Shown here piece by piece: positions 46,657 to 58,507 of a stretch of DNA of 64,000 nucleotides (position 1 is its first letter; every line of letters begins with the position of its first letter). The DNA is taken from positions 124,001-188,000 of the forward strand of contig MU278367.1 of assembly GCA_022385755.1 (NCBI GenBank), written 5' to 3'. The notes below the pieces were generated by a model that saw only the letters and a program-made list of their open reading frames with translations, was not told the origin of the DNA and ran no database searches. Source of the stretch: Trametopsis cervina. Lineage: Eukaryota > Basidiomycota > Agaricomycetes > Polyporales > Irpicaceae. Made by a program: the position numbers and the translations under genes.

Positions 46657-48156
46657 GCGGACTGGATTCTTTTCTTGGTGGGGTAAAAAAAACGCGGTGC
46701 GCCGCTGTTGTGGGCTTATGAATAATATCTTTGCTTCGACGCTGGGCTTCTTATATCTGTGTGAGGAGCATGAGATACAATGTTCCGAGGCTAGGAAAAA
46801 CGCACCGGAAGGCACGGTGTCCAGGCTTGCGCCATACAGAGACACACTCTACATCATCGCACACTCGCACACCACGGCAGATGACATAAACGTTCATTGA
46901 GTCTGTAATTATACGTAGCATTCGTGTTCGTGTTCGTATGCGATGAAGGCGAGACATGGATGACATGAGAACGATGACGGGGGGCCTCGCAGGGCGTTGA
47001 AAATCATGAGGTATCATGGACACAAAACTTGAGAAAGGAAGAAGACAAATAAAACCATAGCGCCAAGCATTCATCCATCCGTTCGTCCGTCCGAGCAGTT
47101 GTCATAGATGAACGCTTGGACACGCACATACTGACGTCCTGTCATTCCACATTGTCTCAACAGTTAACCCGTCACGTCAAAAGCTGCGGAACGTTATACG
47201 TCTCCGTCGTATTGCATCGGGCTTCTCCGCTAGAGGAAGGCCTCCCGTGCGAGAACCGGGGAAGCAGACACCCATAGATGCAAATGAAAACTTTGAGTAG
47301 CGTAAGCAGCGGAAAAAACGACGAGAACGACGAGCGACAAACAAGCACAACGACAGAGACTTGCAGATGAGAAGGATAGGACGACTTGAGCGACGGCGAG
47401 GCAGGAAGGAAGTGAGACCAGACGATAAATCAAATAATAAAAAGGAGTGTGTGGGGGTGGGACGCGACGGGCTGCACCTAAGTTGGGGAAGGGGAGTAAT
47501 AATGGCACCGAAGGAGCAGAGGCTGCAGGTGTTTTAATAAAAGGCAATTGCAAGCGAGTCCGTTTTGAAGAGGGGGATATAGTTGAGAGTTGCGCGAACG
47601 GATGCTGGAAAGGAAACCATGAATGGCAAGCTGGGCAAGAGTATAATGGGACTGGGCGGGGGCCACAACGGGGAGAGTTGGGAGATGATTAGCAGGATGG
47701 AATGGGTCCTTGGTGTGATGATGAGTGGGGTATACGACTAGAGCCGGGGGGTGAGTGGACGGGTGACGCAAGAACAGGCGATGGGCCGGACGACAGCTAG
47801 ATTGCAGGGGACGACGACGACAGCGTAGAACAAGAGGCTCGAGCCACACGAAGCACCAGAACGCAATATTGATCAAGCACGGGTTCGCGAGCATAGAACA
47901 ATTGAGCACACCACTAGCGTCTGCCACGAGCGCGGACGACAGTTGATTCGGGCACCTCGGCAGAGCACACACTGCGCAGTCGACCGGTTGGCGATGCGGA
48001 GGGGAAGATAAGGATAGATGATAGACAGGTGCAGAGGGGAGCCACAGGAGACACGGGTTATATGGTATGGTAGGCAAGGGTCCACAAGTCCATGAGCGAT
48101 GCACATTTTGCTAGAAGACCCAAGCGGCCTTGAGTAGCATACATCCGGATGCTTTC
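46657..48156. other. Long tail-to-tail intergenic region
   Basis: 1.5 kb between the 3' ends of the RNase T2 gene (+) and PSR1-like gene A (-). The plus strand is G/A-rich at about 47230-47700, so long minus-strand frames (up to 208 codons) appear; they lack starts, introns and domain features. Probably long 3' UTRs. Confidence 0.45.
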
Positions 48157-50068
48157 CTATAGTCCTCCATCCAACACTCCGCGCACGTCATCAACTTGAC
48201 TGAGGTCCGAGAGGAAGGGGACCAAGTCGGTAAGTTCTGTGTCGTGAGGATCATTAAACCATGAAGAGACCGGGACTGCATTGTTAGGGTGGAAAATATA
48301 TGATGCCGGAGAGTTGTCTATGATGATTGTGTCCGAGATGGGGCGACCAAGCTGGGACAGGTCCTAAGCACCAGAAATGATGGTGAGTGCCATATATGCT
48401 GAGGAATCATAATCCCTTGACAAACCTTGACGTAGTTGCCTCTATGATTATAGCAACTTTCCCTGAACAAACGATGTGAAACTACACGGTGAATGTCCAA
48501 CTTATCCAACACCGGGTCCGCATACTGAAGGTAATCTTAGATTATTTTGCCCTCCTAGATGGTATAAGGGGCGCACCTTGCTTAGACTGGCAGTAAACAC
48601 TACTATTTCATATATTTCCCCCATCTTCTTGAGGAAGTAATCCACACCGGGGCGTTTGATCACGTACACATTGTGCCAGTGATATTCTATCTCAACGGGG
48701 ACAACATAGTCTGCCTGTTGTATTGCCTGTCCGAGAATGTCAGTAAGGACGTGAATAGGTCACGGATAATGCCCACTTTGAAACTACTGTGCACTAGTGT
48801 TTCATCAAGATCGAGCACAAGGCATTTTCTGCCTGCATGCTTTGCGGAGAGAGGGGGAAGAAGAGGGCGTGGAACACCATCCTGTCCAAAATGGTTATCA
48901 GTATAAATGGATACAAGGTTGCTTCATACAACGCACGGGGCCGACTGGTATTCCTGCACCACCATTCGCAATAAGCCGTTCTTCCTCATCTTCGGGATCC
49001 TCCATGTGCGCGTCCTCGGGCTCCTCCTCGTCCGTGAAGCTGGTAGACGCGTCAGACTCGTTCTCAGAGTCGCCCTTATGTATCTCGTGCAGCGACTCGT
49101 CCCTCTTTGCCGATCCTGTCGAACCAGGGGGCTGAACTGCACCTGACGTCAGCCCAGCAGTTTCCTCGGGAGGAAGAATCTTCGTAGGGGTGGGCGGCAC
49201 GACAACGGCGGGGTCATCAGAGGGGGGAGGAACATCTAAAGGTTGTAAGGGAGGGGGTATAGGTGCCACTTCGCGTCCAGAGGGCTTCTCTTGAGGTGTA
49301 TCCTTTGAAGGCGGAGGTTCAGAGGTTGGCTTTGACTCGTTTACTTCGACGGGCGGCTTCTCTTGTACATCAGATGTCGGCGGTACGGTCGCTACCGACG
49401 GGGTTGGCTTTACGACGTCGTCATCGAGGCCGTGATGTTTCGAGGATGGGCCGATGCAAGGAACCAAGGTGTGCAGAAGCTTCGAGATAAGCGACGGCCC
49501 CGACTTTTTCTTTGCGGCCTTAGATTTCCGTCCTTTCGGCTGTTCGGTGTCAACAGCGGTCGAGGTGGTGTGAGCAAGTTCTGAGTTGGACTTGTTAGCT
49601 CCCTTGTGACGCGTAGAGTGCGTGCGGGTGTGAGTGTGCGTACTCGTGGAGGCCCGGTCTTTCTCAGCCTCTCGCGAACCTTCGGCGGTATCCGTCTTTT
49701 GACCTGCTGCAGGCTGTGCAGTCTGCGTGCTTGACGACGCGACGTCCGAAGACGATTGAGGAGCGGGCTGGGCGGGTGTAGAAGGTGACTGCCCTGAAGG
49801 TTCGGAGGTTGGTTTCTGGTTCTCGGTGGAAGTATTGGCTATTCCATTGGACACAGTCGAGGTACCAGACGATGCTGCAGCCTTGCCGTTAGCAACATGA
49901 GCGGAAGGTCCTTGCACAGGGTCGGAGGCAACCTCTGCTGACTTGGGTTGTTCGGAATGGTTGGGATCCTGAGGAGACAGAAGTCAGCCGTGACGCTGAC
50001 GAATGCAGCGGTTTCTCTGTATATCTACTTGCCTGCGATACGCTGCCTGACGGCGATTTGTCTGCCAT
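48157..50068 (-). CDS. PSR1-like HAD/NIF-family phosphatase, paralog A
   Basis: Six exons (50033-50068, 48937-49968, 48777-48881, 48577-48726, 48426-48524, 48157-48363) give 542 residues. The first 355 residues are disordered and rich in Ser, Thr, Pro and acids, with a basic patch ([13 protein letters not shown]) before [15 protein letters not shown], which may bind membrane. The SCP/FCP1-type domain follows: [13 protein letters not shown] with catalytic D380 and D382, then [33 protein letters not shown], and [22 protein letters not shown]. Yeast Psr1/Psr2 are plasma-membrane phosphatases needed for the sodium stress response and bind Whi2. The first intron can start with GC (CAG|GCAAGT) or with a GT nine bases earlier; both keep frame. 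Paralog B lies 6 kb away in the same direction. Confidence 0.93.
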
Positions 50069-50817
50069 GTGTATGGCACTTACAAAATGAAGGAATGGGT
50101 ATACGAGTGCAAGGCAGAGGAGCTCAGACTCGTCGCTGTTACTCTCGTTCAGTGTCTGCCCCTCCGCTTATTTGCGTCTGTTTGGCGTGTGGGAAAATTC
50201 GCTCACGTTTTGGATGCCTCGCGTACAAGGCATGCTGTGTACAAGGCATGCTCTGACCAAGCTTGGCTTTGCGTGTTCGCCATTGCAAGCTGTCAACGGA
50301 AACCCAATTGCTACTCTATTCTGCTGAAGGTCCCGACTCAGAGCACTCAGATCACCGTGTTTGAACACTGTAGTCAAGATATCCTTATGCAGCAGTGTGC
50401 TAGATCACGTGACATACTTGCAGGTGCTTAACACGTAACATAAGAGGCGGTAAATCACAGAGAACGTGGTATGAGCATGCCAGTACAGTAGCAGGTTGCT
50501 GTCCTAGAATGCCTCGCGCCTTGGAATGAGGGAGTAGCATGGTACGTTCAGCGGTGTGAGCAAAAGACGACGAAGACCAATGTATGATGTGCAGGGGATT
50601 CTACGGTAGGTGTCTTCGGGCGTACTGCCTTGAGTCAATGGCTTTCGTAGGTGCAATACTGCGCAACTCGAATAAGTACATTTGAGCAACACTTACAATC
50701 GAATTATATTCCCTGGAAGTTTGGGTATCGCCTTGCAGGTCTTTGCGATTTCAAGATACGCGACCGTGCATGTCCGTGTGGTCAAGGAAGAGTATGAAAG
50801 AGAGACAGCAGCGGACC
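50069..50817. other. Intergenic region with a short tandem repeat
   Basis: 5' flank of PSR1-like A and 3' flank of RPA43, both on the minus strand. Two tandem copies of GTACAAGGCATGCT with 16-nt period lie at 50223-50252. No gene seen. Confidence 0.45.
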
Positions 50818-52066
50818 TCACGAAAGATCCTGTTTCTTTTTCTTTTTCTTCTCAGGTTTCCCTTCTCCATCCGCTGCACGCGCTGCCTCCTTTTCCGCCT
50901 TCCGCTTCCGCTTCCTCTCTTTGCGCTCATCATCCGCATCTCTCTGCTTCGGGTCACTTTCAACAGCGACGGGCTGTGTATTCTGGATTCGTGCGAGGGT
51001 ATCGAACGTATCGACTTCGTCGTCGCTCTCTCCCTGTTCTTCGATCGGATCCGCGTCCTCATTTGCTACGGGATGAACCGCGCCACTCTGCCGTCTTGAT
51101 GTGGTTGTGAGATTAGGTTGTGAGGCGAGAAGCTCGGGAGAGAATGGGTCGTGTTGTATTGATCCAACGAGTGACAACATTTGATTCGCAATTGTCAATC
51201 TGCGAGCCCACGGTGAGTCAGATGAAAGATGGTAGTACAACGGAAATCATACCCAATGACAGTAAACCCTAACAACCCTTCTTCACCACCAAGTTTCTCG
51301 CCCGTGATTTTGTGCACCCAGCGTCCGCTGCCCTCAACCGTCTCCGATGCAGATGCTGTCGCATTCAGCTCCATGCTCTCCTCGCCGAACTCGGGATCGT
51401 TATCCGCCGGACCATACTCAAACTCCCAATTATCCGTCGGTATATGTTGCCGAGGTATAGACACGTTGAAGGTCCGGTGTACCAGCAGAGATACGTGATC
51501 AGGAGAACATAGGTTCACCTTACCGGCTGCATTCTGATTAGACTGAGAAGGGTGTAAGTGCACGGCAGACTCACCGAGCTTCATGCCTATTCGAGGACTC
51601 CAGACAGTCGCGTCAAAACTTATGCTGCAGTTCGCGAACGGAGAGTCTCCTTTTATAGTCGCGGTGGAACTTAGGAACCGTAGACTGTCGTGCGCCAGCA
51701 AAACGCCCTGGAAAGCGGGGACGTATCTAGTGGACAAACACTATCACTTTATTATCGCGTACACTGTACGAATGTGGTCTTATGTACGCACCTCATGACC
51801 AAAGAGTCTAGCATTTCCTCTGCGCCTTCACGCGGCCTGCCCGCAAATATAGGCGGTATTGAGACAGCTAATGTCGCCTTAATCACCCTAAACTGCCCGT
51901 CCGCAGGTGCCTTGCCCTTGCCCTCCTTCTTGCTTTCCTTCTTCTCACTACTATGTTTTTCCTTCTTTTCTTTCCCTGTCTTCGACCGTTTTGTTGATGG
52001 CTCGCCGGTGACCTCGGCAGACGCGTGTTTGCGCTTTTTCGTCTTGTGTTCAATAGCTGTGGACAT
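50818..52066 (-). CDS. RPA43: RNA polymerase I subunit A43
   Basis: Exons 51792-52066, 51253-51726 and 50818-51199 give 376 residues. The N-terminal 50 residues are Lys-rich with an NLS-like KTKKRKHAS. The RNAP Rpb7-like N-domain starts at FRVIKATLAVSIPPIFAGRPREGAEEML and MRYVPAFQGVLLAH, typical of A43. The OB-fold part contains GDSPFANCSISFDATVWSPRIGMKL and LLVHRTFNVSIPR. The C-terminus is acidic then very Lys-rich (PEKKKKKK). A43 pairs with A14, forms the Pol I stalk and binds Rrn3 for rDNA transcription in the nucleolus. It is divergent to PAM16 with 192 bp between start codons. Confidence 0.92.
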
Positions 52067-52258
52067 GTTGGGTGAGGTAGTAGTCAAGCGAACGCTATGG
52101 GTTTTGTATAAAGTGAATGAGAGTGAGAAGCATCACCGGTCTACAATTTTTGAAGCGCTCAGCGATTCAGCAGCGCGTCACCTCACCGGCCACTTAGCGG
52201 CTCGTGAGCCTTTCATACTAATACTTCCACTCCCCGCCACGTCGTTTTGTCTGTTATC
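52067..52258. promoter_or_regulatory. Short bidirectional promoter RPA43/PAM16
   Basis: Only 192 bp separate the two start codons, so both promoters and 5' UTRs must share this stretch. No TATA box is evident. Individual factor sites were not identified. Confidence 0.6.
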
Positions 52259-52918
52259 ATGGTAGCTTTATGTGCTCTCTCTTTACATAACATCACTGAT
52301 CATCGCCCGCATAGTCTTCACCAAAAGTAATCGTACAGATTGCCATTGCCGGCGCCCAGATTTTCGGAAAGGCGTTCATGGCTGCAGGCCGACAAGCAGT
52401 TCAAAGTATGTAGCCTTCAAACCTCCGTAGACACAGCGTATGACACTCCCTGCAGACGCAAAGCACCGACCGGAGGCGGCAATGGGTGGCGACGTGGCGG
52501 GGCTCCGGACAGCGACCTCGGGTTCAGTCACTGACCGCCTCACACGAGAACACCGAATGACATTGGACGAGGCACGATTAATTCTGAACCTGAAGAAGGA
52601 GGACCCGGCAGAGAAGATGCTGCAGGTGCGTTGCGTCCTTCGTTACGCTTGGATCATTTCTCGCTAACACACCACCAGCATTATGAGCATATGTTCAAAG
52701 CCAACGCACGGCCACCTCCGCCAGCCAAGCCTGCGGCAGGGGCTAAGAAGGCACCTGAGCCCGCATATTCACATTACCTCCAATCAAAGGTCTTCCGAGC
52801 GCGAGAACGAATTGAGGCCGAATTTGCTGGTGAGGCAGAAGCAGCCGCTCCGCCGCATCCCGCAGAAAAGGCCCCTCCGCCGCCCACAAGTCCGGAAACT
52901 GGAAAGTCTAGTTCATGA
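52259..52918 (+). CDS. PAM16: Mitochondrial import motor subunit Pam16/Tim16
   Basis: Exons 52259-52261, 52315-52405, 52456-52625 and 52679-52918 give 167 residues. Exon 1 is the ATG alone, joined by a 53-nt GT-AG intron to PKVIVQIAIAGAQIFGKAFM. That segment is the conserved Tim16 N-terminus used for membrane and Tim44 contact. The degenerate J-like domain follows: LTREHRMTLDEARLILNL and MLQHYEHMFKAN, then AYSHYLQSKVFRARERIEAE. The HPD of true J proteins is absent, as expected. Tim16 recruits and restrains Tim14 at the Hsp70 import motor on the matrix side of TIM23. The Pro/Ala-rich tail is longer than in yeast. Confidence 0.95.
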
Positions 52919-53539
52919 CGATAGCGGAATGGTTTGTTGCGCTACGTTAGAACTGTCTCTTTTGCATTAGATCACACTATTCCCCACCCCTCAGCGCATA
53001 ATACACTATTCTCTACATCACACATTCTAGTCAGTGAAGCAGATCACTGATACATGAGTATATTATTGTCTGACTGTGCATCGACTTAATCTGTTTGTGA
53101 GGAAAGATCTCCGAGGGGTCTCGGTCAATGCTGATGGCATGTGTTCACAATGAATGACATTATCCGCAACCTAGAAATGAGGTTTACAAATGAACAATAT
53201 GGATGGTGGACTAGCGATGAGGTGCTGATAATAAGCGTACACCTAGTTGGGGCCATCTGTGCAGTATTAGCAAGGCGCGAAGGCAACACAGATGGATGCT
53301 TGCTCTCATTACTCAAACCTTTCAAGGACGCATTCACCTGTGACTGCATGCACGCCGCGCCCGACGTCGTACAGCTTTGCGTCCATGCGAGGGCTGACCT
53401 GTTGATAGGTTGGCTTACATGCATAGAGGCAGGTTGCCCAAGGTATGGAGAGGATGTCCCTGTATAGATCCACATGTGCATAGTAACACAGTGTAATTCA
53501 CTGTCTCAATTTTCTTTACTATGAAGCATATACATGGAT
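52919..53539. other. Intergenic region
   Basis: Between PAM16 (+) and the kinase relic (-). A 108-codon plus frame (53141-53467) has no domain or splice support. Nothing else recognised. Confidence 0.4.
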
Positions 53540-54240
53540 TCATCCCTTTTCACGATCCCGAGCTCCTTGCAAGCAGCCATGTTGCTGTAGCCCTTGTATT
53601 GCAATCCTTTCCTCTGGCCTGGCCGCCAAGCATCCAGCTATTACCAGCCACAGTCCATCCAACTTAGTACGCCAGTCACAGGGTGGGTATCCTGACAGCT
53701 TCCCTAGCAAGATGGTTTTGGATGTCCAGAACGGATAAAATCCGTGGAGCACAGCAAACGGAATGCAACCCATACCCCAAACGTCCACCTGCTCCATGCT
53801 ATATGGTGTCTTCAAATGCACCTGAGATGCGAACAGGTACGTCCCTGCGAAATACCTCTCGTCCTTATATAGTGGGCGTGGGGTAATCCTAGGATCCACA
53901 AACAGTGAGCTTCCTAGGTCAATTGGCTTGATCTGGCCACGATAAATGAATCGTCTCAGTAAAGGCACTATTGAGCAATGTACGTTGTGGTGCATACCTT
54001 CAAATCAGCGTCGATAACTACATTGTAGTCCTTGAGGTCGCGGTGTGAAATACCGCGACTATGCATATGACTGACTGCGTCAACCAGCTGAGCAAAAATA
54101 TATCTTGCATCTTCAAATGACAGGGGGCTATGTGTCAAGCTGGTGTAGCGCACTCACACTCACCTGGATTTTCATCCATGCAGAGGCCCCTCCCGCGCAA
54201 GCGAGTGCTCAACACAATGATAATGTGTTCCAAGGACGGA
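53540..54240 (-). pseudogene. Protein kinase C-lobe relic
   Basis: Two exon-like blocks, 53999-54127 and 53540-53932, join over a 66-nt GT-AG intron. They encode a kinase C-lobe: SPLSFEDARYIFAQLVDAVSHMH, the catalytic loop HRDLKDYNVVID, then PIDLGSS in place of DFG, GTYLFASQ in place of the APE region, and VDVWGMGCIPFAVL (subdomain IX). The nearest upstream block in a phase that fits (54164 upward, LAREGPLHG) contains TGA at 54172-54174 and needs a 36-nt intron. No glycine-rich loop or catalytic Lys region was found up to 54782. It therefore looks like a 5'-truncated, decaying kinase gene. An undetected distant N-lobe exon would change this view. Confidence 0.6.
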
Positions 54241-54782
54241 CGATCGACTACAACAGGCGAGCGCAGGAGCTAGATGAGGGGTATACAGGATCCGAGACAC
54301 GATGTGCAACATGCAGCCAGATGTAAGACCAGAGCGAGTCCAATCAGTGGGGGTTGGCTTTCGATATCGAAAACACGTTCGTGGGTAGGAAGTGAGCGCG
54401 ACACGGTACGTACACGTACAGAAGATGAACGAAGAGATAACGGCGACTGTGAGTAGCCAGTAATAAAACGAGTGTGTGTAGCAGCGGGGTGCTTCCGGAG
54501 CGCAATACTATATCAAAGCAGGATAACAGCTGTAGACAGGTAAGCGTCATGATGCTAGACTGGGAAGATGTGCGGTCCTCACCTGATGTTGGGTATGAAG
54601 TAGGCCTATGTCGCAATGGCCCAGAAGAATGTTCCAGACACGAGAGCGGCGGAAATAATGGTGGTGGCGCAGACTGGTCTGCGAATAAGATGAGGTCCCT
54701 GAGCGGTACCACAGCGCTTCCATTGGAACGTGTTCACCACAAGGTTCCATCCATGGGAAGGAGGGTCCTTGGCGTACGTCCG
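54241..54782. other. Intergenic region downstream of PSR1-like paralog B
   Basis: Probably the 3' UTR of paralog B plus flanking DNA of the kinase relic. Minus-strand frames of 60-120 codons lack support. Confidence 0.4.
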
Positions 54783-56668
54783 TTATGTATGTTCGACAGC
54801 TGGATTAAGGATTCCTCGCACATCACCAGTGGTGCTAAGGTCTTCGAGGAAGGGGCAGAGATCTGTTAGCTCGGTGTCATGCGGGTCGTTGAACCACGAC
54901 GACACTGGAACAGCATTGTGCGGATGGAATATATACGAAGCGGGGGAGTTGTCAAGGATAATGGTGTCTTCGATGGGTCTTCCCAACTGCGAGAGATCCT
55001 GTGCAGATAAAGCGAGTTATTCTCAGATACCGGACGACATCGAATGCGACGTTCAACTCACCTTTACATAGTTCCCACGATGGTTGAAGCAGCTCTCGCG
55101 GAATAGCCGATGCGCAACAGTATGACCGGGATCAAGACGATCCAATACAGGATCGGCGTATTTGGCTAGACTCGCTGTGAACACGACGACTTCGTATAGG
55201 TCCCCCATTTTACGTAGGAAATTGTCGACTCCCGGCCGCTTCAGGACATAGAAGTTGTGCCAGTTATTCTCTATTTCGACCGGGACAATATAGTCTGGGT
55301 ACGGTACGGGCTGTGAAAGGTGGTCAGTACGCATATAAGGACATCCTAAGCGGACGCACACGAAGGCTGCTGTGGACTAGAGTTTCGTCTAGATCAAGGA
55401 CAAGACACTTCCTCCCGACGTGCTTGGCCGATATCAAGGGAAGTAGAGGCTGGGGTTTACCGTCCTGAATGTAAGTGATGAGCGAAGGCATACGTGTGAA
55501 GGCGACGGTTCAGACTAACAGGTCCTACTGGTATTCCAGTACCTCCTTGCCTGATAAGACGCTGTTCGTCATCTTCCCACTCTTCCACCTGCTGGCCGTC
55601 CACGAAGGGTTCGTCATCAGATGATCCGTCCGTGTCCTCGCCCGATTCACCAACGTTTACGCGCAGTACCTCTGTTTTTGGCTCCTCGCCCGTGGACCCT
55701 GGCGGCTGCACGGCTCCTGACGTCAGACCATCGGTTTCTGACAATGGTAGCAGCTGATTTGTAGGCGTAGGGGGAACAATGATCGCAATATCGTCGTCCA
55801 ACGCAGTTGGCGGCGGAGGAAGGTTTGTCAAGTCAAGAGCTGGTGGATGGGCCACAACTGCTTGTTGAAGTCAGACCGGGGTAGTGCGACATGAACGACG
55901 ATCTCTTACTTGTGGTGGCTGAAGACGGTTCCCGAGTAGAATGCTCGGGACCTTCCAGCTCTTTCGCTGGTAACTTTTCTGTATCTTGTTTCTCCGGCTC
56001 AACTGGCAGTGACGCGCCCTCCTCGATGTCTATATCATGTGTGCGGCGTATGCATGGTGTGCAGATGGAGGTGATCCTCGCCAAGAAGCTAATTTTCCTT
56101 CGCTTTGCAGGCTGCTTGCCCTCGCTGCTCGACCCCAGGGATGGCGGCTTTTCAATGCTGCTGGACGCAGTACCCTTGTCATGAGAAGAATCTTTTGAGT
56201 TCTTACGACGACTGCGAGGCTTGACCGGTATGGCAAGAGTTGCTGCTCTCCAAGAGCTCTTATCTGCTTCTTTCTTCTTCTCGTCGTGCCCAGTGAACGA
56301 TATTGATGGTTGCGAGGTGCCGATGGAGGGGTCACTTCTGCTGGCTGCTTCGCTAGTCGGTACATGGGTAGAGCTCGTAGCTTCCCTCTCTGTTTGACCT
56401 GTTTCTGCGTTTGCTATCACCACCTGGTCCCCTATTGCGTCTGCAGGTGGAGGAGGCACGGTGGAATCGTCGTTTGCACTGAGAGTCGACTCATCCTTCT
56501 CGCTGGCTTCTGGGGGGTGAGATTCTGCTTTTACAACTGTATCTGCTGGTAGGATCGCGTCCTGAAGCGCAAGAGGCCAGTCACAGTCGTGTTAGCTTGG
56601 CAGCGATGGGAAAGTGGAGGCCCACACACCTGTGAGGAACTTGCAGTTGGGAGTTCTGCGCCAGTCAT
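54783..56668 (-). CDS. PSR1-like HAD/NIF-family phosphatase, paralog B
   Basis: Six exons (56630-56668, 55910-56561, 55520-55860, 55360-55464, 55062-55310, 54783-54998) give 533 residues. Layout matches paralog A: a disordered N-terminal 340 residues with a basic patch and ICTPCIRR, the shared box [13 protein letters not shown], then the phosphatase domain with [13 protein letters not shown] (D368, D370), [27 protein letters not shown] and [22 protein letters not shown]. Compared with A, the intron before YADPVLD is absent, so 55062-55310 is one exon. The exon-3 acceptor has two adjacent AGs (AAGCAG) at 55857-55863, so two isoforms differing by one codon are possible. Function as for Psr1-type membrane phosphatases. 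Confidence 0.93.
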
Positions 56669-57394
56669 CACTTCCGCTCGCTTGAACCGCAAAGATGTAC
56701 AACGAAGAAAAGATGAAGAAAGAGGGACCGAAGGGGCGCTGCGCTGCTCAGAGATGGCTGGGCATCCCTCTCGTCGACATCGACGGCGTTTGCACGACTA
56801 GAAATCGGCGTCTAAAGATGTGAGGTATCTCTACATGTTCGCATGGTTTCAGGCTGGGTCCTGGCATGCAGTGGATTCAGAGGAAATAATATGGACGTCT
56901 GAAGTTCATCTCCTGCGGAATGCAGAGTACACAAATGAAAGATGGTATTTGTCGAAGGCGCACAGGACGCTCCTCGCCGTGTTTTCCTCCTCGTGCACCG
57001 CGCGAGGCCGCAGTGTGTGCGAAGGTGGAGGCGCTTGACATAGGAGTGAGACGCCCCATATTTTCACGTGATGGGATGGTCCGTGCGCAAGTTCGAGGGT
57101 CCCTCATATAGCGCAAACGGCGCATTTTTGATCCTCATTCTTGTGCTCGGGCACGTACTGTCGCCAGTGAGGTCTTTACCGAGGCACAGTCTTTTGCTGA
57201 TTGCAAATTACACATCCGAACACGTCTGTTAGCTTCGGCTTTCAGCAATTTTTGGAAAACCCAACAGCCTATGGCAATATTTCTTTACAGGTTATGTACA
57301 TTATGTATCGCCGTGGATGAATATGATCTATCTTAATTTTTTTATCTTGTTCTTTCTGCGCTTGGAATTTGGAGCTTGATTCTTGAAGGTGACC
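56669..57394. other. Divergent promoter region (PSR1-like B / KTI12)
   Basis: 726 bp between divergent start codons. AT-rich close to KTI12. No gene or RNA signal recognised. Confidence 0.45.
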
Positions 57395-58507
57395 ATGGCT
57401 CTCATCACAATCTCCGGTTTTCCTTGCAGTGGCAAGACACGGCGCGCAGCCCAAATTAAAACTGCACTTGAAACCTGCCTCAAGGATCCTGATTATGCTG
57501 GTCCGAAGTTGAAGGTTGTGGTTCTCTCGGACGTGGACCTGAACATTGCAAGGGATGCGTATAAAGGTATGGAGGATCTCTGCCTCGCGCTGCGTTTTGC
57601 TAAAAACATGTTATAGACTCACGTTCGGAAAAGCCTGCTAGAGGTGCTCTCTTTACCTCAATGCAACGACTGATGTCACAAGATACAATTCTCATCGTGG
57701 ATGCCCTGAACTACATCAAAGGGTTTCGATACCAGATGTACTGCGCCGCCAGGGAATTGAAGCTGAGAGTATGCACGGTAAGTATATGCGTGTTGTCACT
57801 GCGCCAATGCTCACGGGCGTGTGGTAGTAGGTGTATATTGTCGCTACGGAGGAGCTATGCAGGGAGTGGAACGAAGCGCGGGCACAGGAAGAGCGATATT
57901 CCTCAGAGACGTGAGTCGGTCCAGTTCACTCAGTACCTGCCGACTTAATGACCCCGACTGTCAGCCTCGATAACCTCCTGCTTCGTTATGAGGAGCCTTC
58001 ATCTATGGTCAGATGGGACTCTCCCTTGATCACAATTCCCTGGACAGATGAAGACGTCCCAGCTAAGGATGTATGGACAGCTGTGACTGAGGGGAACGTA
58101 AAACCGCCCAACGCCGGAACTCAAGCAGTACGGATCTTCTCACTGCCATGTCGCTCCAGCAGACGCTGATCCCTGTTATCCAGGTCCCCAAAGCACCAAC
58201 TGATGCGCTGCGTGCCCTCGAGGCTACCACTACTGCAATTGTGGCTGCGATCATGGCTGAGCAAGCCTCTTCTGGCGGCCTCGGTGGCTCAGTCACGCTC
58301 TCCCCCACAAAAGACGTAACTTCGACAATCGATCTTCCTTCTCGGAACATCACCCTATCCGAACTCCAGCGGATCAAGAGGCAGTTTGTCACGGTTCACA
58401 AGAAGGCCATCACTCTGGGAACTACAGAAAAGGGCGCAGTGGATTGGAGCGAAAGCAGCATAGCCGGCAAATTTGCCTTGTATATCGAGGAAAATATAAA
58501 GCCGTAA
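57395..58507 (+). CDS. KTI12: Kti12-like tRNA-modification ATPase
   Basis: Exons 57395-57566, 57617-57777, 57831-57910, 57965-58127 and 58160-58507 give 307 residues. The P-loop GFPCSGKT is at 8-15. DTILIVDALNYIKGFRYQMYC is the Walker-B-like region of the family, followed by the CREWNEAR block. PPNAGTQA and the helical C-terminal domain (LRALEATTTAIVAAIM, LSELQRIKRQFV) complete it. Kti12 is a tRNA-binding ATPase that supports Elongator in wobble-uridine modification. The third exon begins at the second of two adjacent AGs (TAGTAG), since the first would add a stop. The join at 58128-58159 needs a 32-nt intron to keep frame, which is unusually short; an intron at 58102 or a sequencing error are alternatives. 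Confidence 0.9.

Noticed and set aside
47478..48104. 208-codon minus-strand frame downstream of PSR1-like A
   Set aside because: Low-complexity Pro/Leu/His content from strand skew. No motif, intron or conserved feature. More likely 3' UTR.
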